The notes under the pieces: generated by a model
What the model was told of the DNA's origin: nothing
Database searches by the model: none
The model's input: the letters and a program-made list of their open reading frames with translations, nothing else
Position numbers and translations under genes: made by a program
Part shown: in pieces, positions 1 to 6,922 of the stretch
Layout of the letters: every line of letters starts with the position of its first letter
Numbering within the stretch: the first letter of the stretch is position 1
Assembly (NCBI GenBank): GCA_036741235.1
Contig: DAINSQ010000099.1
Coordinates: 1 to 18,295 of the forward strand
DNA from: JABWBR01 sp036741235
Lineage (GTDB): Bacteria; Bacteroidota; Bacteroidia; Chitinophagales; Saprospiraceae
Reading direction: 5' to 3'
DNA: 18,295 bases

Positions 1-311
1 TGTATATACAACCCAACCGGCACAGCAAACGCCAGTTTAATTACGACCGCAGCGGGCTTACCATCGTTAGTTCGGGCATCAACCTCAATACTTTTACTAT
101 ACTCGACGTAGTGGCGGGCAGCCCTGCCGATTTTGCCGGCATCAAAGCCGGCGACGAGATCAGGAGCATCAACGGCATGCCGGCAAAGGTATTTACGCTG
201 GAAGAACTAACAGACAAAATGCAGGGCCGCATCGGCAAAAAGATGAATCTGACGCTACGCCGAAACGGCGAGCGCATCAAAACCAGTTTTCACCTGCGAG
301 ACCTCATTTGA
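1..311 (+). CDS. PDZ-domain protein, C-terminal part (likely aspartyl-protease/PDZ family)
   Basis: Partial gene cut by the window edge; the open frame begins at base 3 and stops with TGA at 309-311. The visible ~102 residues form a PDZ domain: a strand around FDRSGL, then SPADFAGIKAGDEI, the classic PDZ carboxylate-loop and helix region (GSPA..AGI..GDEI), followed by SINGMPA and a final strand ending in LTLRRNGE. In Bacteroidota, PDZ tails with the local pattern 'FDRSGL.I...G..L' often close retropepsin-like aspartyl proteases, which fits what is seen here. The protease part lies outside the window, so the full function is inferred. The PDZ domain itself is clear. The likely location is the periplasm or envelope. 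Confidence 0.75.
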   Translation, partial: YIQPNRHSKRQFNYDRSGLTIVSSGINLNTFTILDVVAGSPADFAGIKAGDEIRSINGMPAKVFTLEELTDKMQGRIGKKMNLTLRRNGERIKTSFHLRDLI

Positions 312-315
312 ATTT

Positions 316-456
316 TCAAGAATAAAATCGCATAAATATATAAAAAATCAATATCATTAATCCGTGCATTATCAGCACAAACAGGTACATCTGCGGCCAC
401 GTGCGAAAAAAAGGGGGGCCGGCTTCCGTTTCTTTTTCAAACTTTTCGGCGTCCAT
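316..456 (-). CDS. 46-residue single-helix membrane miniprotein
   Basis: Reading the minus strand from ATG at 456 to TGA at 316 gives 46 residues: an acidic start (MDAEKFEKETEAG), then PPFFRTWPQ, then one hydrophobic helix of about 22 residues (roughly 23-44, containing MYLFVLIMHG and LMILIFYIF), and a short basic end (MRFYS). The reading frame passes cleanly through a C6/T7 run. A perfect TAnnTTTG promoter box lies just before the start (468-475). Short proteins with a 'PxF..W...Y' motif before a single helix are, as I recall, common unnamed proteins in Bacteroidota. It is divergent from the antiporter gene and ends 4 bases from the stop of the PDZ gene. The function is unknown. It may be an accessory subunit of a transporter, which is inference only. 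Confidence 0.62.
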   Translation of the reverse strand: MDAEKFEKETEAGPPFFRTWPQMYLFVLIMHGLMILIFYIFMRFYS

Positions 457-467
457 GCGTTTTTTTA

Positions 468-475
468 CAAAAATA
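468..475 (-). promoter_or_regulatory. -7 promoter box TATTTTTG for the miniprotein
   Basis: On the minus strand this reads TATTTTTG, a perfect match to the Bacteroidota -7 consensus TAnnTTTG. It lies 11 bases before the ATG at 456, so the leader would be only a few bases long. A TTG lies 14 bases upstream, closer than the usual ~19, so the -33 element is unconvincing. Confidence 0.45.
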
Positions 476-482
476 AGTCTAT

Positions 483-490
483 TACCTTGC
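483..490 (+). promoter_or_regulatory. -7-like box for the antiporter gene
   Basis: TACCTTGC is one T short of TAnnTTTG and lies 5 bases before the antiporter ATG, which implies a nearly leaderless mRNA. It stands back to back with the opposite-strand box at 468-475, only 7 bases away. No -33 TTG is seen at the expected distance. Confidence 0.25.
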
Positions 491-494
491 AATC

Positions 495-2519
495 ATGCAT
501 GTATTGCTCAATAGTTTCGAATTGCCGCTTAAACAGCCCGTAGCTGTTTTCGCGCTGCTACTGCTGGTCATGTTGGCGGCACCACTGGTATTGCACCGCT
601 TTCGCATACCGGGCATCGTAGGGCTTATCCTGGCCGGCGTGGTACTGGGCCCCCACGGCCTCGGGGTGCTTGAAAAAAATGCGGCTATCAACCTGTTCGG
701 TACGGTCGGTTTGTTGTATATCATGTTTTTGGCCGGCCTTGACCTGGAGCTCAACGATTTTCTGCGCAACCGCCATCGCAGCGGCTGGTTCGGTTTGCTC
801 ACTTTTACCGTACCCTTTGCGCTGGGCTACCTGATCTGCCGGCATTTGCTTGGACTCGAACAAGTGGCCTCCCTGCTCACCGCCAGCATGTTTTCTACCC
901 ATACGCTTATCTCCTACCCTATCGTAAGCCGGCTGGGCCTGTCGAAAAACGAAGCGGTGACCATTGCGGTTGGCGGTACTATCTTTACCGATACCCTGGT
1001 GTTGATATTGCTCGCAGTATTCACCCGCATGAGCAACGGCAGCGTCGATTTGGCTTATTGGGCGCAATTTTCGCTTTCGCTACTGGCCTTTTCAGCTATT
1101 GTATTGTGGGGATTTCCGCTCGTTGCCCGCTATTTTTTCAAACTCATCAACGATCAAACCTCCCACTATATCTTTACGCTGGCCATGGTTTTTCTGGCGG
1201 CGCTTTTATCGGAATGGGCAGGCGTAGAGCCGATCATCGGGGCGTTTTTGGCCGGGCTGGCGCTCAACAGGCTTATTCCGCATGCATCGGTGCTCATGAA
1301 CCGCATCGAGTTTGTGGGCAATGCCTTGTTTATCCCCATTTTCCTGATCAGCGTAGGTATGATCATCGACCTCGACGTACTGACTAAAGGCCCGCAAGCC
1401 ATCATCGTAGCCGGCGTACTGAGCGCTACGGCACTGGTTAGCAAATGGCTCGCCGCCTGGTTCACCCAACGCATCCTGCGATTGTCATCGCTGGACCGCA
1501 ACCTGATATTCGGACTCAGCAGTTCTCACGCCGCCGCCACTCTGGCTGTTATTTTGGTCGGCTTCAACCTGGGCATACTCGATGAAAATGTGCTCAACGG
1601 CACTATCGTTCTTATCCTGATTACCTGCCTCGTCTCTTCGTTTGCGACCGAAAATGCCGCCCGCAAAATTGTGCTTTCACAAAAACAACAGGCAGAAGAA
1701 CACCCCGCCGTGGAGCAACGCGTGATGGTGCCCCTTTCCAATCCCAATACCATACAGCCGCTTATGGACCTCGCCCTGGTGATCCAGCAGGAAAGTTGCC
1801 GATGGCCCATTTATCCCATTTCTGTCATCACCCAGGATGAAGAAGACACCGCCGGCCTGATCAACAGCAAAAAGTTGCTCGACCAGGCTGCCGGTTTTGC
1901 CGCAGCAGCCAACCGGCGCGCGGAAGGGCATACTTTTGTAGATGTCAATATAGCCAACGGGCTGCTCCACGCCGCCCACGAACTCGACGCCACCGAAATC
2001 ATCATCGGCTGGCACGGCGAAAAAAAAGCCGCCGACTTGATTTTCGGGCATATCCTGGATACGCTTATCAGCAAAACACAACTCATGGTGCTGGTCAACC
2101 GTCTGCTGCAACCCGTCAATACCATCAAGCGGATTCTGGTGGCCGTGCCCGAAAACGCCGCCTACGAAACCGGATTCGGACGCTGGCTCGAAATTACCGC
2201 CCGCCTCAGCCGCCAAACCAGCAGCAAACTGCTATTCTATTGCGATACAATTACTTACAAAGAAATTTTAATGTATTTGCGAAAACGCAAATTATCCGTC
2301 AATATCGATCACCAGGAATTTACCGACTGGCAGGATTTCCTCATCCTTTCCCGCAATATCAAGTATAATGATCTGTTTATGGTGATCAACGGCCGCAAAG
2401 GCAGCATTTCCCACTCGCGGGATTTGGACAGAATCCCCGATTCTATCAGCAAATATTTGAATCAAACGAATTTTATCCTGATTTACCCCGAGCAATACCC
2501 GGTGGAGGATGTGGAGTGA
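495..2519 (+). CDS. CPA2-type cation:proton antiporter with C-terminal USP-like cytoplasmic region
   Basis: 674 residues. Residues ~15-400 are a polytopic Na+/H+-exchanger domain of the KefB/CPA2 type that swaps Na+ or K+ for H+ across the inner membrane. Supporting motifs are LGPHGLGVL near 51-59, MFLAGLDLEL near 77-86, and GGTIFTDTL near 160-168. The last has a single acidic D166 where many CPA2 proteins have a DD pair; the TD form is, as I recall, common in Bacteroidota relatives. Residues ~410-674 are soluble, with alternating strands and helices (for example VMVPLSNPN and EIIIGWHG, then KRILVAVPENA), resembling two universal-stress-protein-like domains that may sense nucleotide or pH. 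The start is chosen at the ATG right after a promoter-like box. The ion specificity cannot be read from the sequence. Confidence 0.85.
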   Translation: MHVLLNSFELPLKQPVAVFALLLLVMLAAPLVLHRFRIPGIVGLILAGVVLGPHGLGVLEKNAAINLFGTVGLLYIMFLAGLDLELNDFLRNRHRSGWFGLLTFTVPFALGYLICRHLLGLEQVASLLTASMFSTHTLISYPIVSRLGLSKNEAVTIAVGGTIFTDTLVLILLAVFTRMSNGSVDLAYWAQFSLSLLAFSAIVLWGFPLVARYFFKLINDQTSHYIFTLAMVFLAALLSEWAGVEPIIGAFLAGLALNRLIPHASVLMNRIEFVGNALFIPIFLISVGMIIDLDVLTKGPQAIIVAGVLSATALVSKWLAAWFTQRILRLSSLDRNLIFGLSSSHAAATLAVILVGFNLGILDENVLNGTIVLILITCLVSSFATENAARKIVLSQKQQAEEHPAVEQRVMVPLSNPNTIQPLMDLALVIQQESCRWPIYPISVITQDEEDTAGLINSKKLLDQAAGFAAAANRRAEGHTFVDVNIANGLLHAAHELDATEIIIGWHGEKKAADLIFGHILDTLISKTQLMVLVNRLLQPVNTIKRILVAVPENAAYETGFGRWLEITARLSRQTSSKLLFYCDTITYKEILMYLRKRKLSVNIDHQEFTDWQDFLILSRNIKYNDLFMVINGRKGSISHSRDLDRIPDSISKYLNQTNFILIYPEQYPVEDVE

Positions 2520-2526
2520 GCGGTGG

Positions 2527-2568
2527 GATGTTTGATTTTTGATGTTGGATGTTGGATGTTTGATTAAT
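2527..2568 (+). repeat. Six tandem 7-base units, all beginning GAT
   Basis: The units are GATGTTT, GATTTTT, GATGTTG, GATGTTG, GATGTTT and GATTAAT, starting 7 bases after the antiporter stop codon. The repeat is G/T-rich on the coding strand and lies in the 81-base spacer between convergent genes. Similar heptads follow two other genes in this window. No intrinsic terminator hairpin is visible here. Confidence 0.8.
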
Positions 2569-2600
2569 TATAAAGCAACAATTAAACATTTTATTTAGCA

Positions 2601-3293
2601 TTAAAGATTTTCCAATTTGGTAATCCATTCGTTAAAATGAGGACATTTCTCCCTTAACGAGTTCAATCCGATATCTTCTGCTACTAACGGCCCCACCTGA
2701 GCTTTCTGACCTTCATAATCGGGTAAATGCTGAATAATGCGTTTGGAAGGCGCTGTTTGTGGGGACTCATTTATTTCCTCCGGATTCATGTGGGCAATGT
2801 CACGCTTCAATCGGCTAATGCCGGTTTGGCCGTCCGGATACATAATAAGCAACCTATCAGGATCAACCATTAAAAAGGCTTCAAATTCATGCAACTGCAC
2901 GTAGGGGATGAAGTTAGGATGATTTATATCTTGTGAAATCGCTGCTTCCAAAGCAGCTATCCGCTGATAGTGATCCTGAATTTGTTGTATTTGCGGGTTA
3001 TAAGGACTGTCTGCATCTTTTGGAAAGCCATACAAATCAACAAAAGTAGTATACCACGTATTTGCTCTGCCTCTGTCTGAGTCTATCCAATTCAAGATAT
3101 CGTCTCTGAATTTTTTATATTTTGGAATTCTGCCAAATCCGCCCTTTGCAGGCTTTCTATTGAATTTGTCCCACCCCGTTTTTATTTTTCTGACAGAAAC
3201 ATATTTATCCATCCGGGAAAAATGCGTTACCAAAACATCGTTCACAAATGCTTCTTCGGTACTGCCCTCTGCTATAATATTTATATATTTCAT
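2601..3293 (-). CDS. DUF4276 family protein (Toprim-like, partner of the ATPase)
   Basis: 230 residues. The N-terminus IIAEGSTEEAFV (E9 in the EG.TE motif) and FVDLYGFPKD (D86) match DUF4276, a family with a Toprim-like acidic arrangement shared by OLD-type nucleases. A third family motif, QLHEFEAFL, lies at ~133-141. These acidic residues would bind metal for nucleic-acid cleavage, but cleavage is inferred from fold similarity and not shown. The start ATG overlaps the ATPase stop in ATGA (3290-3293), so the two are translationally coupled. Pairs of AAA/SMC-like ATPase with a Toprim-type protein occur in anti-phage systems such as PARIS and AbiL, and this pair has the same layout. The gene is visibly AT-richer than its neighbours, which suggests acquisition by transfer. 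Confidence 0.8.
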   Translation of the reverse strand: MKYINIIAEGSTEEAFVNDVLVTHFSRMDKYVSVRKIKTGWDKFNRKPAKGGFGRIPKYKKFRDDILNWIDSDRGRANTWYTTFVDLYGFPKDADSPYNPQIQQIQDHYQRIAALEAAISQDINHPNFIPYVQLHEFEAFLMVDPDRLLIMYPDGQTGISRLKRDIAHMNPEEINESPQTAPSKRIIQHLPDYEGQKAQVGPLVAEDIGLNSLREKCPHFNEWITKLENL

Positions 3294-4393
3294 GGCCTAC
3301 CTCCGATGATGTTTTTCTCCCAAATTTGGCCGGTAGAAAATTCTTCTAAATAAGCCTGCAAATTTTCTGAATCCGGGCGCTGGTATTCAGAACTCCTGCC
3401 TTTGCGGTCAATCACCACCAAATCTTCCAGTTCAAAATTGTTGACCAGGCTGATGGATTGCGTGGCTACAAAAACCTGGCAGTGCGATGAAGCCGCTTTT
3501 ATCAAACCTGCTACTGCATCAATGGCGCTTGGGTGCAAGCCCAATTCGGGTTCATCTAAGAACAATACCGCCGGCAAATCTTTTGGGTTTTGTGCTAACA
3601 AGCTAATTAGAGCAATGGTGCGCAGCATGCCATCGGATGCTTGCCCGGCATTGAAACCTTTGTTGGCGCCTTTTTCTTTCCATCTAAGAAGGATCTGTCC
3701 AAACTCAGGATACAGGTCAAAATCATCAAAAAACGGCAATACCAGGCGAATGTATTTAACGATTCGGGTATAGTAGGACTTGTCTTCGTTCTGAATGCGG
3801 TATAAAAAACTGCCAAGATTTTCACCATTCTGCTTTAGCCACCGGCCATCGGCCTGCGACCATTTTAAGCGCATAGGCGCCGTATCGCTGGTGTTGTGGA
3901 ATTGATATACTATCAGTTTCCTTAGCAGGTTAAGTATTGTAGTGGGAGTTGCCGTTTCGATTTGAGGGAGTTTAGCTTCTTGATGTCCAACTCCACAACT
4001 ACTCCAATTTGCCTCTCCTATAAATCCGTTTTTTATAAACCTGTACTTTTCTTCTTTGAAAACCAGGTTATCAGGTTTTACAAACATGAGGCTAAATTTA
4101 TACTCATTAAGCCCGTTTTTTGTCTCAATTGATATTTCGGCGTCAATGCTTTTAGTAATATCCACTCCATCGTGCAAAATATCATTGGCGCCACCCAGAT
4201 AGGCCACGTGCTCCTGCAGTTTGCCATCTGAATTAAGCATCCAACTCAAAAACTTAAAGAAGGATATGAAGTTACTTTTGCCCGCGCCATTAGGGCCTAT
4301 CAAAATATTTATGGGCTGCGGCTCAAAGTTCTCGATGGCCTTTATGGTTTTGTATCCCTTGATGGTAAAGGATTTCAGTTTTATATCCGGCAT
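3290..4393 (-). CDS. AAA/SMC-like ATPase (AAA_21 type), first gene of a two-gene unit
   Basis: 367 residues, ABC/SMC-type ATPase without membrane segments. Walker A is GPNGAGKS (33-40), the signature-like motif is SDGM (253-256), Walker B is LFLDEPELGLHP with D280/E281, and the segment after it is VATQSISL with Q312 in place of the switch histidine, a change common among AAA_21 proteins. The C-terminus GQIWEKNIIGGRP is also typical of this subfamily. The middle (~90-245) is the inserted variable part where a trigger would be recognised. It overlaps the DUF4276 gene by 4 bases. The likely role is a sensor ATPase that holds or activates the DUF4276 effector in phage defence. That role is inferred from the architecture, while the ATPase call is firm. 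Confidence 0.85.
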   Translation of the reverse strand: MPDIKLKSFTIKGYKTIKAIENFEPQPINILIGPNGAGKSNFISFFKFLSWMLNSDGKLQEHVAYLGGANDILHDGVDITKSIDAEISIETKNGLNEYKFSLMFVKPDNLVFKEEKYRFIKNGFIGEANWSSCGVGHQEAKLPQIETATPTTILNLLRKLIVYQFHNTSDTAPMRLKWSQADGRWLKQNGENLGSFLYRIQNEDKSYYTRIVKYIRLVLPFFDDFDLYPEFGQILLRWKEKGANKGFNAGQASDGMLRTIALISLLAQNPKDLPAVLFLDEPELGLHPSAIDAVAGLIKAASSHCQVFVATQSISLVNNFELEDLVVIDRKGRSSEYQRPDSENLQAYLEEFSTGQIWEKNIIGGRP

Positions 4394-4512
4394 GTCTTTT
4401 GTATTTAAACTATTTCAAACGTTCTCTGCCTGAATTCTGCCAAAACAGGTATTTCTTTCCCGCTTTCGTTGCCTGTTTAAAGGTTTTCCAGGATATATTC
4501 TCCACATATACG

Positions 4513-4520
4513 CAAATTTA
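4513..4520 (-). promoter_or_regulatory. -7 box TAAATTTG, candidate promoter of the ATPase/DUF4276 unit
   Basis: The minus strand reads TAAATTTG followed by CG, a perfect TAnnTTTG match, about 120 bases before the ATPase start. It implies a leader of ~110 bases. No clear TTG at the -33 position was found, so the call rests on one element. Confidence 0.35.
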
Positions 4521-4544
4521 ACGAACAATGCGATAAATATGGGT

Positions 4545-4659
4545 TTGGCACGGTAAAAACATCTGGCTATACCTCTGAGCCTTCTTGCAGCGTTGCGAAT
4601 TATTGCTTTTCGCTTAGTTTTTGGCACTATAGCTAAACCCCATGAGATCATCGTGCCAA
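4545..4659. repeat. 115-base module bounded by 8-base inverted repeats
   Basis: TTGGCACG at 4545-4552 and its exact complement CGTGCCAA at 4652-4659 bound the module. A third partial copy, TTGGCAC, lies inside at 4621-4627, and a further inverted pair AACCCCA (4636-4642) / TGGGGTT (4661-4667) interlocks with the right end. It occupies the 297-base gene-poor spacer 4394-4690 between the ATPase and the phosphopantetheinyl transferase. No target-site duplication is evident. It may be a small non-autonomous element, a structured RNA or an operator region. A 78-residue Arg/Lys-rich open frame crosses it (4651 down to 4415) but is not convincing as a gene. Confidence 0.4.
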
Positions 4660-4690
4660 TTGGGGTTGCCAGAGTTTACCTATTGTTCCT

Positions 4691-5359
4691 CTACCTCAGC
4701 GGAGCGTTTAACAGCGTGTAATCAACGTTCTCTGCATAAACCAGCATATACGTGCCAAGCAAACAATACCCCAAATTAAAGCGAAGCAGTTCGTCTCCCT
4801 TCTCAATTCGCGCCTCGAATAGACCGCCTTTTTCGTCATAAATAAAAGGCGCGACGATCAGGTTGGCCCGGAAATCGATGCCTCCCCGGCCCCAGGCTTT
4901 AAACAAGGCCTCTTTGGCGCCCCAGAATACATGCAGGTGCGCCAGCGGATCTTGCGCCGACAGCGAAGCCGTTTCGTCTTCGCGCATAAACTTTGGAGCC
5001 AGGCGCTCCAGCTTCGGCGCCCAGACCTGAATGTCGATACCTACCGGACTATTGCCGCGAATAGCCGCGGCATAACCCGCCGAATGGCTCACAGCGATAA
5101 ACATACCCGGCTCTCCGCAATGCACCCTGCCTTTGTCGTCTTTGAAAACGGTTGAATAAGCCGCCTCGCCAAGCAATTGCCACAACAAATACCGCGAGGC
5201 CAGCCGTTCGAGCCTAAGCCGGCCTTTCAGCGCTTCAAAAGGCGGCTCGTCGGCGGCAATGCCCGGCAAGGCCGACAGAAACCATTCTTCCGGCTCTTCA
5301 ATATGCCAGGCCGCCCATCGGGTTCCACCGGCCGGTTGTTCGCTTTTTGCCAGGGGCAT
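4691..5359 (-). CDS. 4'-phosphopantetheinyl transferase, Sfp/AcpT type
   Basis: 222 residues. It transfers phosphopantetheine from coenzyme A to a serine of carrier proteins of fatty-acid, polyketide or peptide synthesis. Visible motifs in Sfp order are SHS (91-93, CoA phosphate contact), GIDIQ (107-111, metal-binding D109) and FWGAKEALFKAWG (145-157, with E150 and K154 aligning with Sfp E151 and K155). Position 111 is Gln where Sfp-type enzymes usually have Glu. There is no carrier-protein or synthase gene nearby, so this may be the genome's general enzyme. It is divergent from the WD40 gene across a 71-base spacer. The start was taken at the first ATG, just downstream of a -7-like box. Confidence 0.87.
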   Translation of the reverse strand: MPLAKSEQPAGGTRWAAWHIEEPEEWFLSALPGIAADEPPFEALKGRLRLERLASRYLLWQLLGEAAYSTVFKDDKGRVHCGEPGMFIAVSHSAGYAAAIRGNSPVGIDIQVWAPKLERLAPKFMREDETASLSAQDPLAHLHVFWGAKEALFKAWGRGGIDFRANLIVAPFIYDEKGGLFEARIEKGDELLRFNLGYCLLGTYMLVYAENVDYTLLNAPLR

Positions 5360-5374
5360 AATGGCTTTTTTTTA

Positions 5375-5382
5375 CAATAATA
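5375..5382 (-). promoter_or_regulatory. -7-like box for the phosphopantetheinyl transferase
   Basis: The minus strand reads TATTATTG, one mismatch from TAnnTTTG, and lies 15 bases before the ATG at 5359. It faces away from the box at 5387-5393, with 4 bases between them. Confidence 0.3.
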
Positions 5383-5386
5383 ACCC

Positions 5387-5393
5387 TATTTTG
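5387..5393 (+). promoter_or_regulatory. -7-like box for the WD40 gene
   Basis: TATTTTG is one T short of TAnnTTTG and lies 37 bases before the ATG at 5431. No -33 TTG was found at the usual distance. Confidence 0.3.
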
Positions 5394-5430
5394 CCAAGCG
5401 TACTATATCGCAATACAACGTTTCCGTACG

Positions 5431-6348
5431 ATGACCGAAAAACGCTTCTCGCTGATCCACCGCAATCGCCTTACCGGCCACAATACGGCCATCTACTGCC
5501 TTGGCGACGGCCTGCGCCCCGATACCGTGTTATCTGCCGGCGGCGACGGCTGGATCGTGGAATGGGACCTCGAAACGCCCGAAAACGGCAAACTGCTGGC
5601 ACGGGCCGAAACCCGCCTGTTTTCCCTGCTGCCTTGTCCCGACCTGCAACTGATTGTTGCCGGCGATATGGACGGCGGCGTACACTGGATAGACCTGCAG
5701 GATACCGCCCGTACCACAGGCATAGCCCATCACCGCAAAGGCGTATTTGACGTCCTGCGCATCGGCGATGATATTTTCACCGCCGGCGGCGACGGCAAAA
5801 TCAGCCGCTGGTCGGCGACGCGGCGCAGCAGCTTTGAAAGCCTGGCGCTGAGCAATACCTCTCTGCGTAGCCTGGCCTACCACCCCGGGCGCCGCGAAAT
5901 AGCCGCCGGCGCCAGCGATAACAATATCTACCTGCTCGACGCAGCTACGCTGGAGTTGCGGCAGACCATCAGCCCTGCCCACGAAAACTCGGTATTTACG
6001 GTCTGCTACAACAGCGAAGGCAACCTGCTCTACAGCGGAGGCCGCGACGCGTTGCTTCGCGTTTGGGATTTGCAGGGCAACTGCCGGATGTTGTCTTCCC
6101 AACCCGCACATTGGTACACCATCAACCATATAGCCCTGCATCCTTCCGGCAAGTGGCTGGCCACCGGCAGTCGCGACAAAACTATAAAAATCTGGGATGC
6201 CGGAAATTTCCAACTCGTCAAAGTATTGGAAACCATTCGCGACCGCGGGCATGTCAACTCGGTAAACAAACTTTGGTGGCGCCCCGACGGGCAACAACTG
6301 GTTTCCGCCAGTGACGACAGGAGTTTGATAATTTGGGAAGTGGTGTAA
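5431..6348 (+). CDS. WD40 repeat protein, single seven-bladed propeller
   Basis: 305 residues with seven recognisable WD-type blade ends: GDGWIVEWDL, GGVHWIDL, GDGKISRWSA, SDNNIYLLDA, GRDALLRVWD, SRDKTIKIWD and SDDRSLIIWE. Seven blades in ~305 residues make one closed propeller, with no signal peptide, membrane helix or added catalytic domain, so it is a cytosolic binding scaffold. Its partner cannot be read from the sequence. Conservation of the blade motifs is best in the last three blades and weak in blades 2 and 4. It is followed 28 bases later by dcd, whose promoter begins inside this gene's end. The start ATG is the first in frame after the spacer. Confidence 0.88.
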   Translation: MTEKRFSLIHRNRLTGHNTAIYCLGDGLRPDTVLSAGGDGWIVEWDLETPENGKLLARAETRLFSLLPCPDLQLIVAGDMDGGVHWIDLQDTARTTGIAHHRKGVFDVLRIGDDIFTAGGDGKISRWSATRRSSFESLALSNTSLRSLAYHPGRREIAAGASDNNIYLLDAATLELRQTISPAHENSVFTVCYNSEGNLLYSGGRDALLRVWDLQGNCRMLSSQPAHWYTINHIALHPSGKWLATGSRDKTIKIWDAGNFQLVKVLETIRDRGHVNSVNKLWWRPDGQQLVSASDDRSLIIWEVV

Positions 6349-6353
6349 CTTTG
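6324..6353 (+). promoter_or_regulatory. Full Bacteroidota-type promoter for dcd
   Basis: A TTTG at 6324-6327 is followed by an 18-base spacer and a perfect -7 box, TAACTTTG, at 6346-6353. Both elements and the spacing fit the Bacteroidota housekeeping promoter. The first three bases of the -7 box are the TAA stop codon of the WD40 gene. Transcription would start near 6359, giving an ~18-base leader before the dcd ATG at 6377. Confidence 0.6.
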
Positions 6354-6376
6354 CCAACCCAATAACACATATTGAT

Positions 6377-6913
6377 ATGATTTTAAGCGATAAAAAAATA
6401 CTCGACGGCATCGAAAACGGCGAAATCGTCATCGAACCCTTCGACCGCAGTTGCCTGGGCACCAACTCCTACGACGTACACCTGGGCCGCTGGCTGGCTA
6501 CCTACAAAGACCCCATACTGGATGCCCGAAAGCACAACACAATCGAGCATTTCGAAATTCCGGAAGAAGGCTACGTCTTGCAACCCGGCACCCTCTACCT
6601 GGGCGTCACCCAAGAATACACCGAAACGCACAACGCCGTACCCTTCCTTGAAGGAAAATCGAGCGTAGGCCGACTTGGTATTGACATCCACGCCACTGCC
6701 GGCAAAGGCGACGTCGGCTTCTGCAACACCTGGACTCTCGAAATTTCCTGCACTCAACCCGTGCGTATCTATCGCGGCATGCCCATCGGCCAGTTGATTT
6801 ATTTCAAAATAGACGGCGACATCGAAAATTATTACAACAAAAAAGCCGGCGCCAAATACAATGAGCGAACCATCAAACCCGTAGAAAGTATGATGTGGAA
6901 AAACCAATTTTAA
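6377..6913 (+). CDS. dcd: dCTP deaminase
   Basis: 178 residues, the usual family length. It deaminates dCTP to dUTP, feeding dTTP synthesis. Diagnostic motifs are LGTNSYDVHLG (27-37), EGKSSVGRLG (92-101, whose R99 aligns with the active-site Arg of E. coli Dcd), HATAGKGDVGF (105-115) and TLEIS with E122 in the place of the catalytic Glu, then AGAKYN (157-162) near the end. It has its own promoter and sits 9 bases ahead of the helicase start, so both are likely on one transcript. Nothing suggests a phage-defence version: length and motifs are those of the housekeeping enzyme. Confidence 0.92.
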   Translation: MILSDKKILDGIENGEIVIEPFDRSCLGTNSYDVHLGRWLATYKDPILDARKHNTIEHFEIPEEGYVLQPGTLYLGVTQEYTETHNAVPFLEGKSSVGRLGIDIHATAGKGDVGFCNTWTLEISCTQPVRIYRGMPIGQLIYFKIDGDIENYYNKKAGAKYNERTIKPVESMMWKNQF

Positions 6914-6922
6914 ATATTGGTG

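Noticed and set aside
4415..4651. 78-residue Arg/Lys-rich open frame on the minus strand upstream of the ATPase gene
   Set aside because: No recognisable domain, no promoter or ribosome site at its start, and it crosses the inverted-repeat module; more likely an accidental frame or a repeat remnant.
5530..6465. 311-residue open frame antisense to the WD40 gene
   Set aside because: The plus strand encodes seven clear WD blades here; the antisense frame is Gly/Ala/Val-rich shadow sequence typical of GC-rich codon complements.
6917..6922. TTG start of the helicase 6 bases upstream
   Set aside because: ATG 6923 leads directly into the first strand and Walker A motif and needs no rare start codon.
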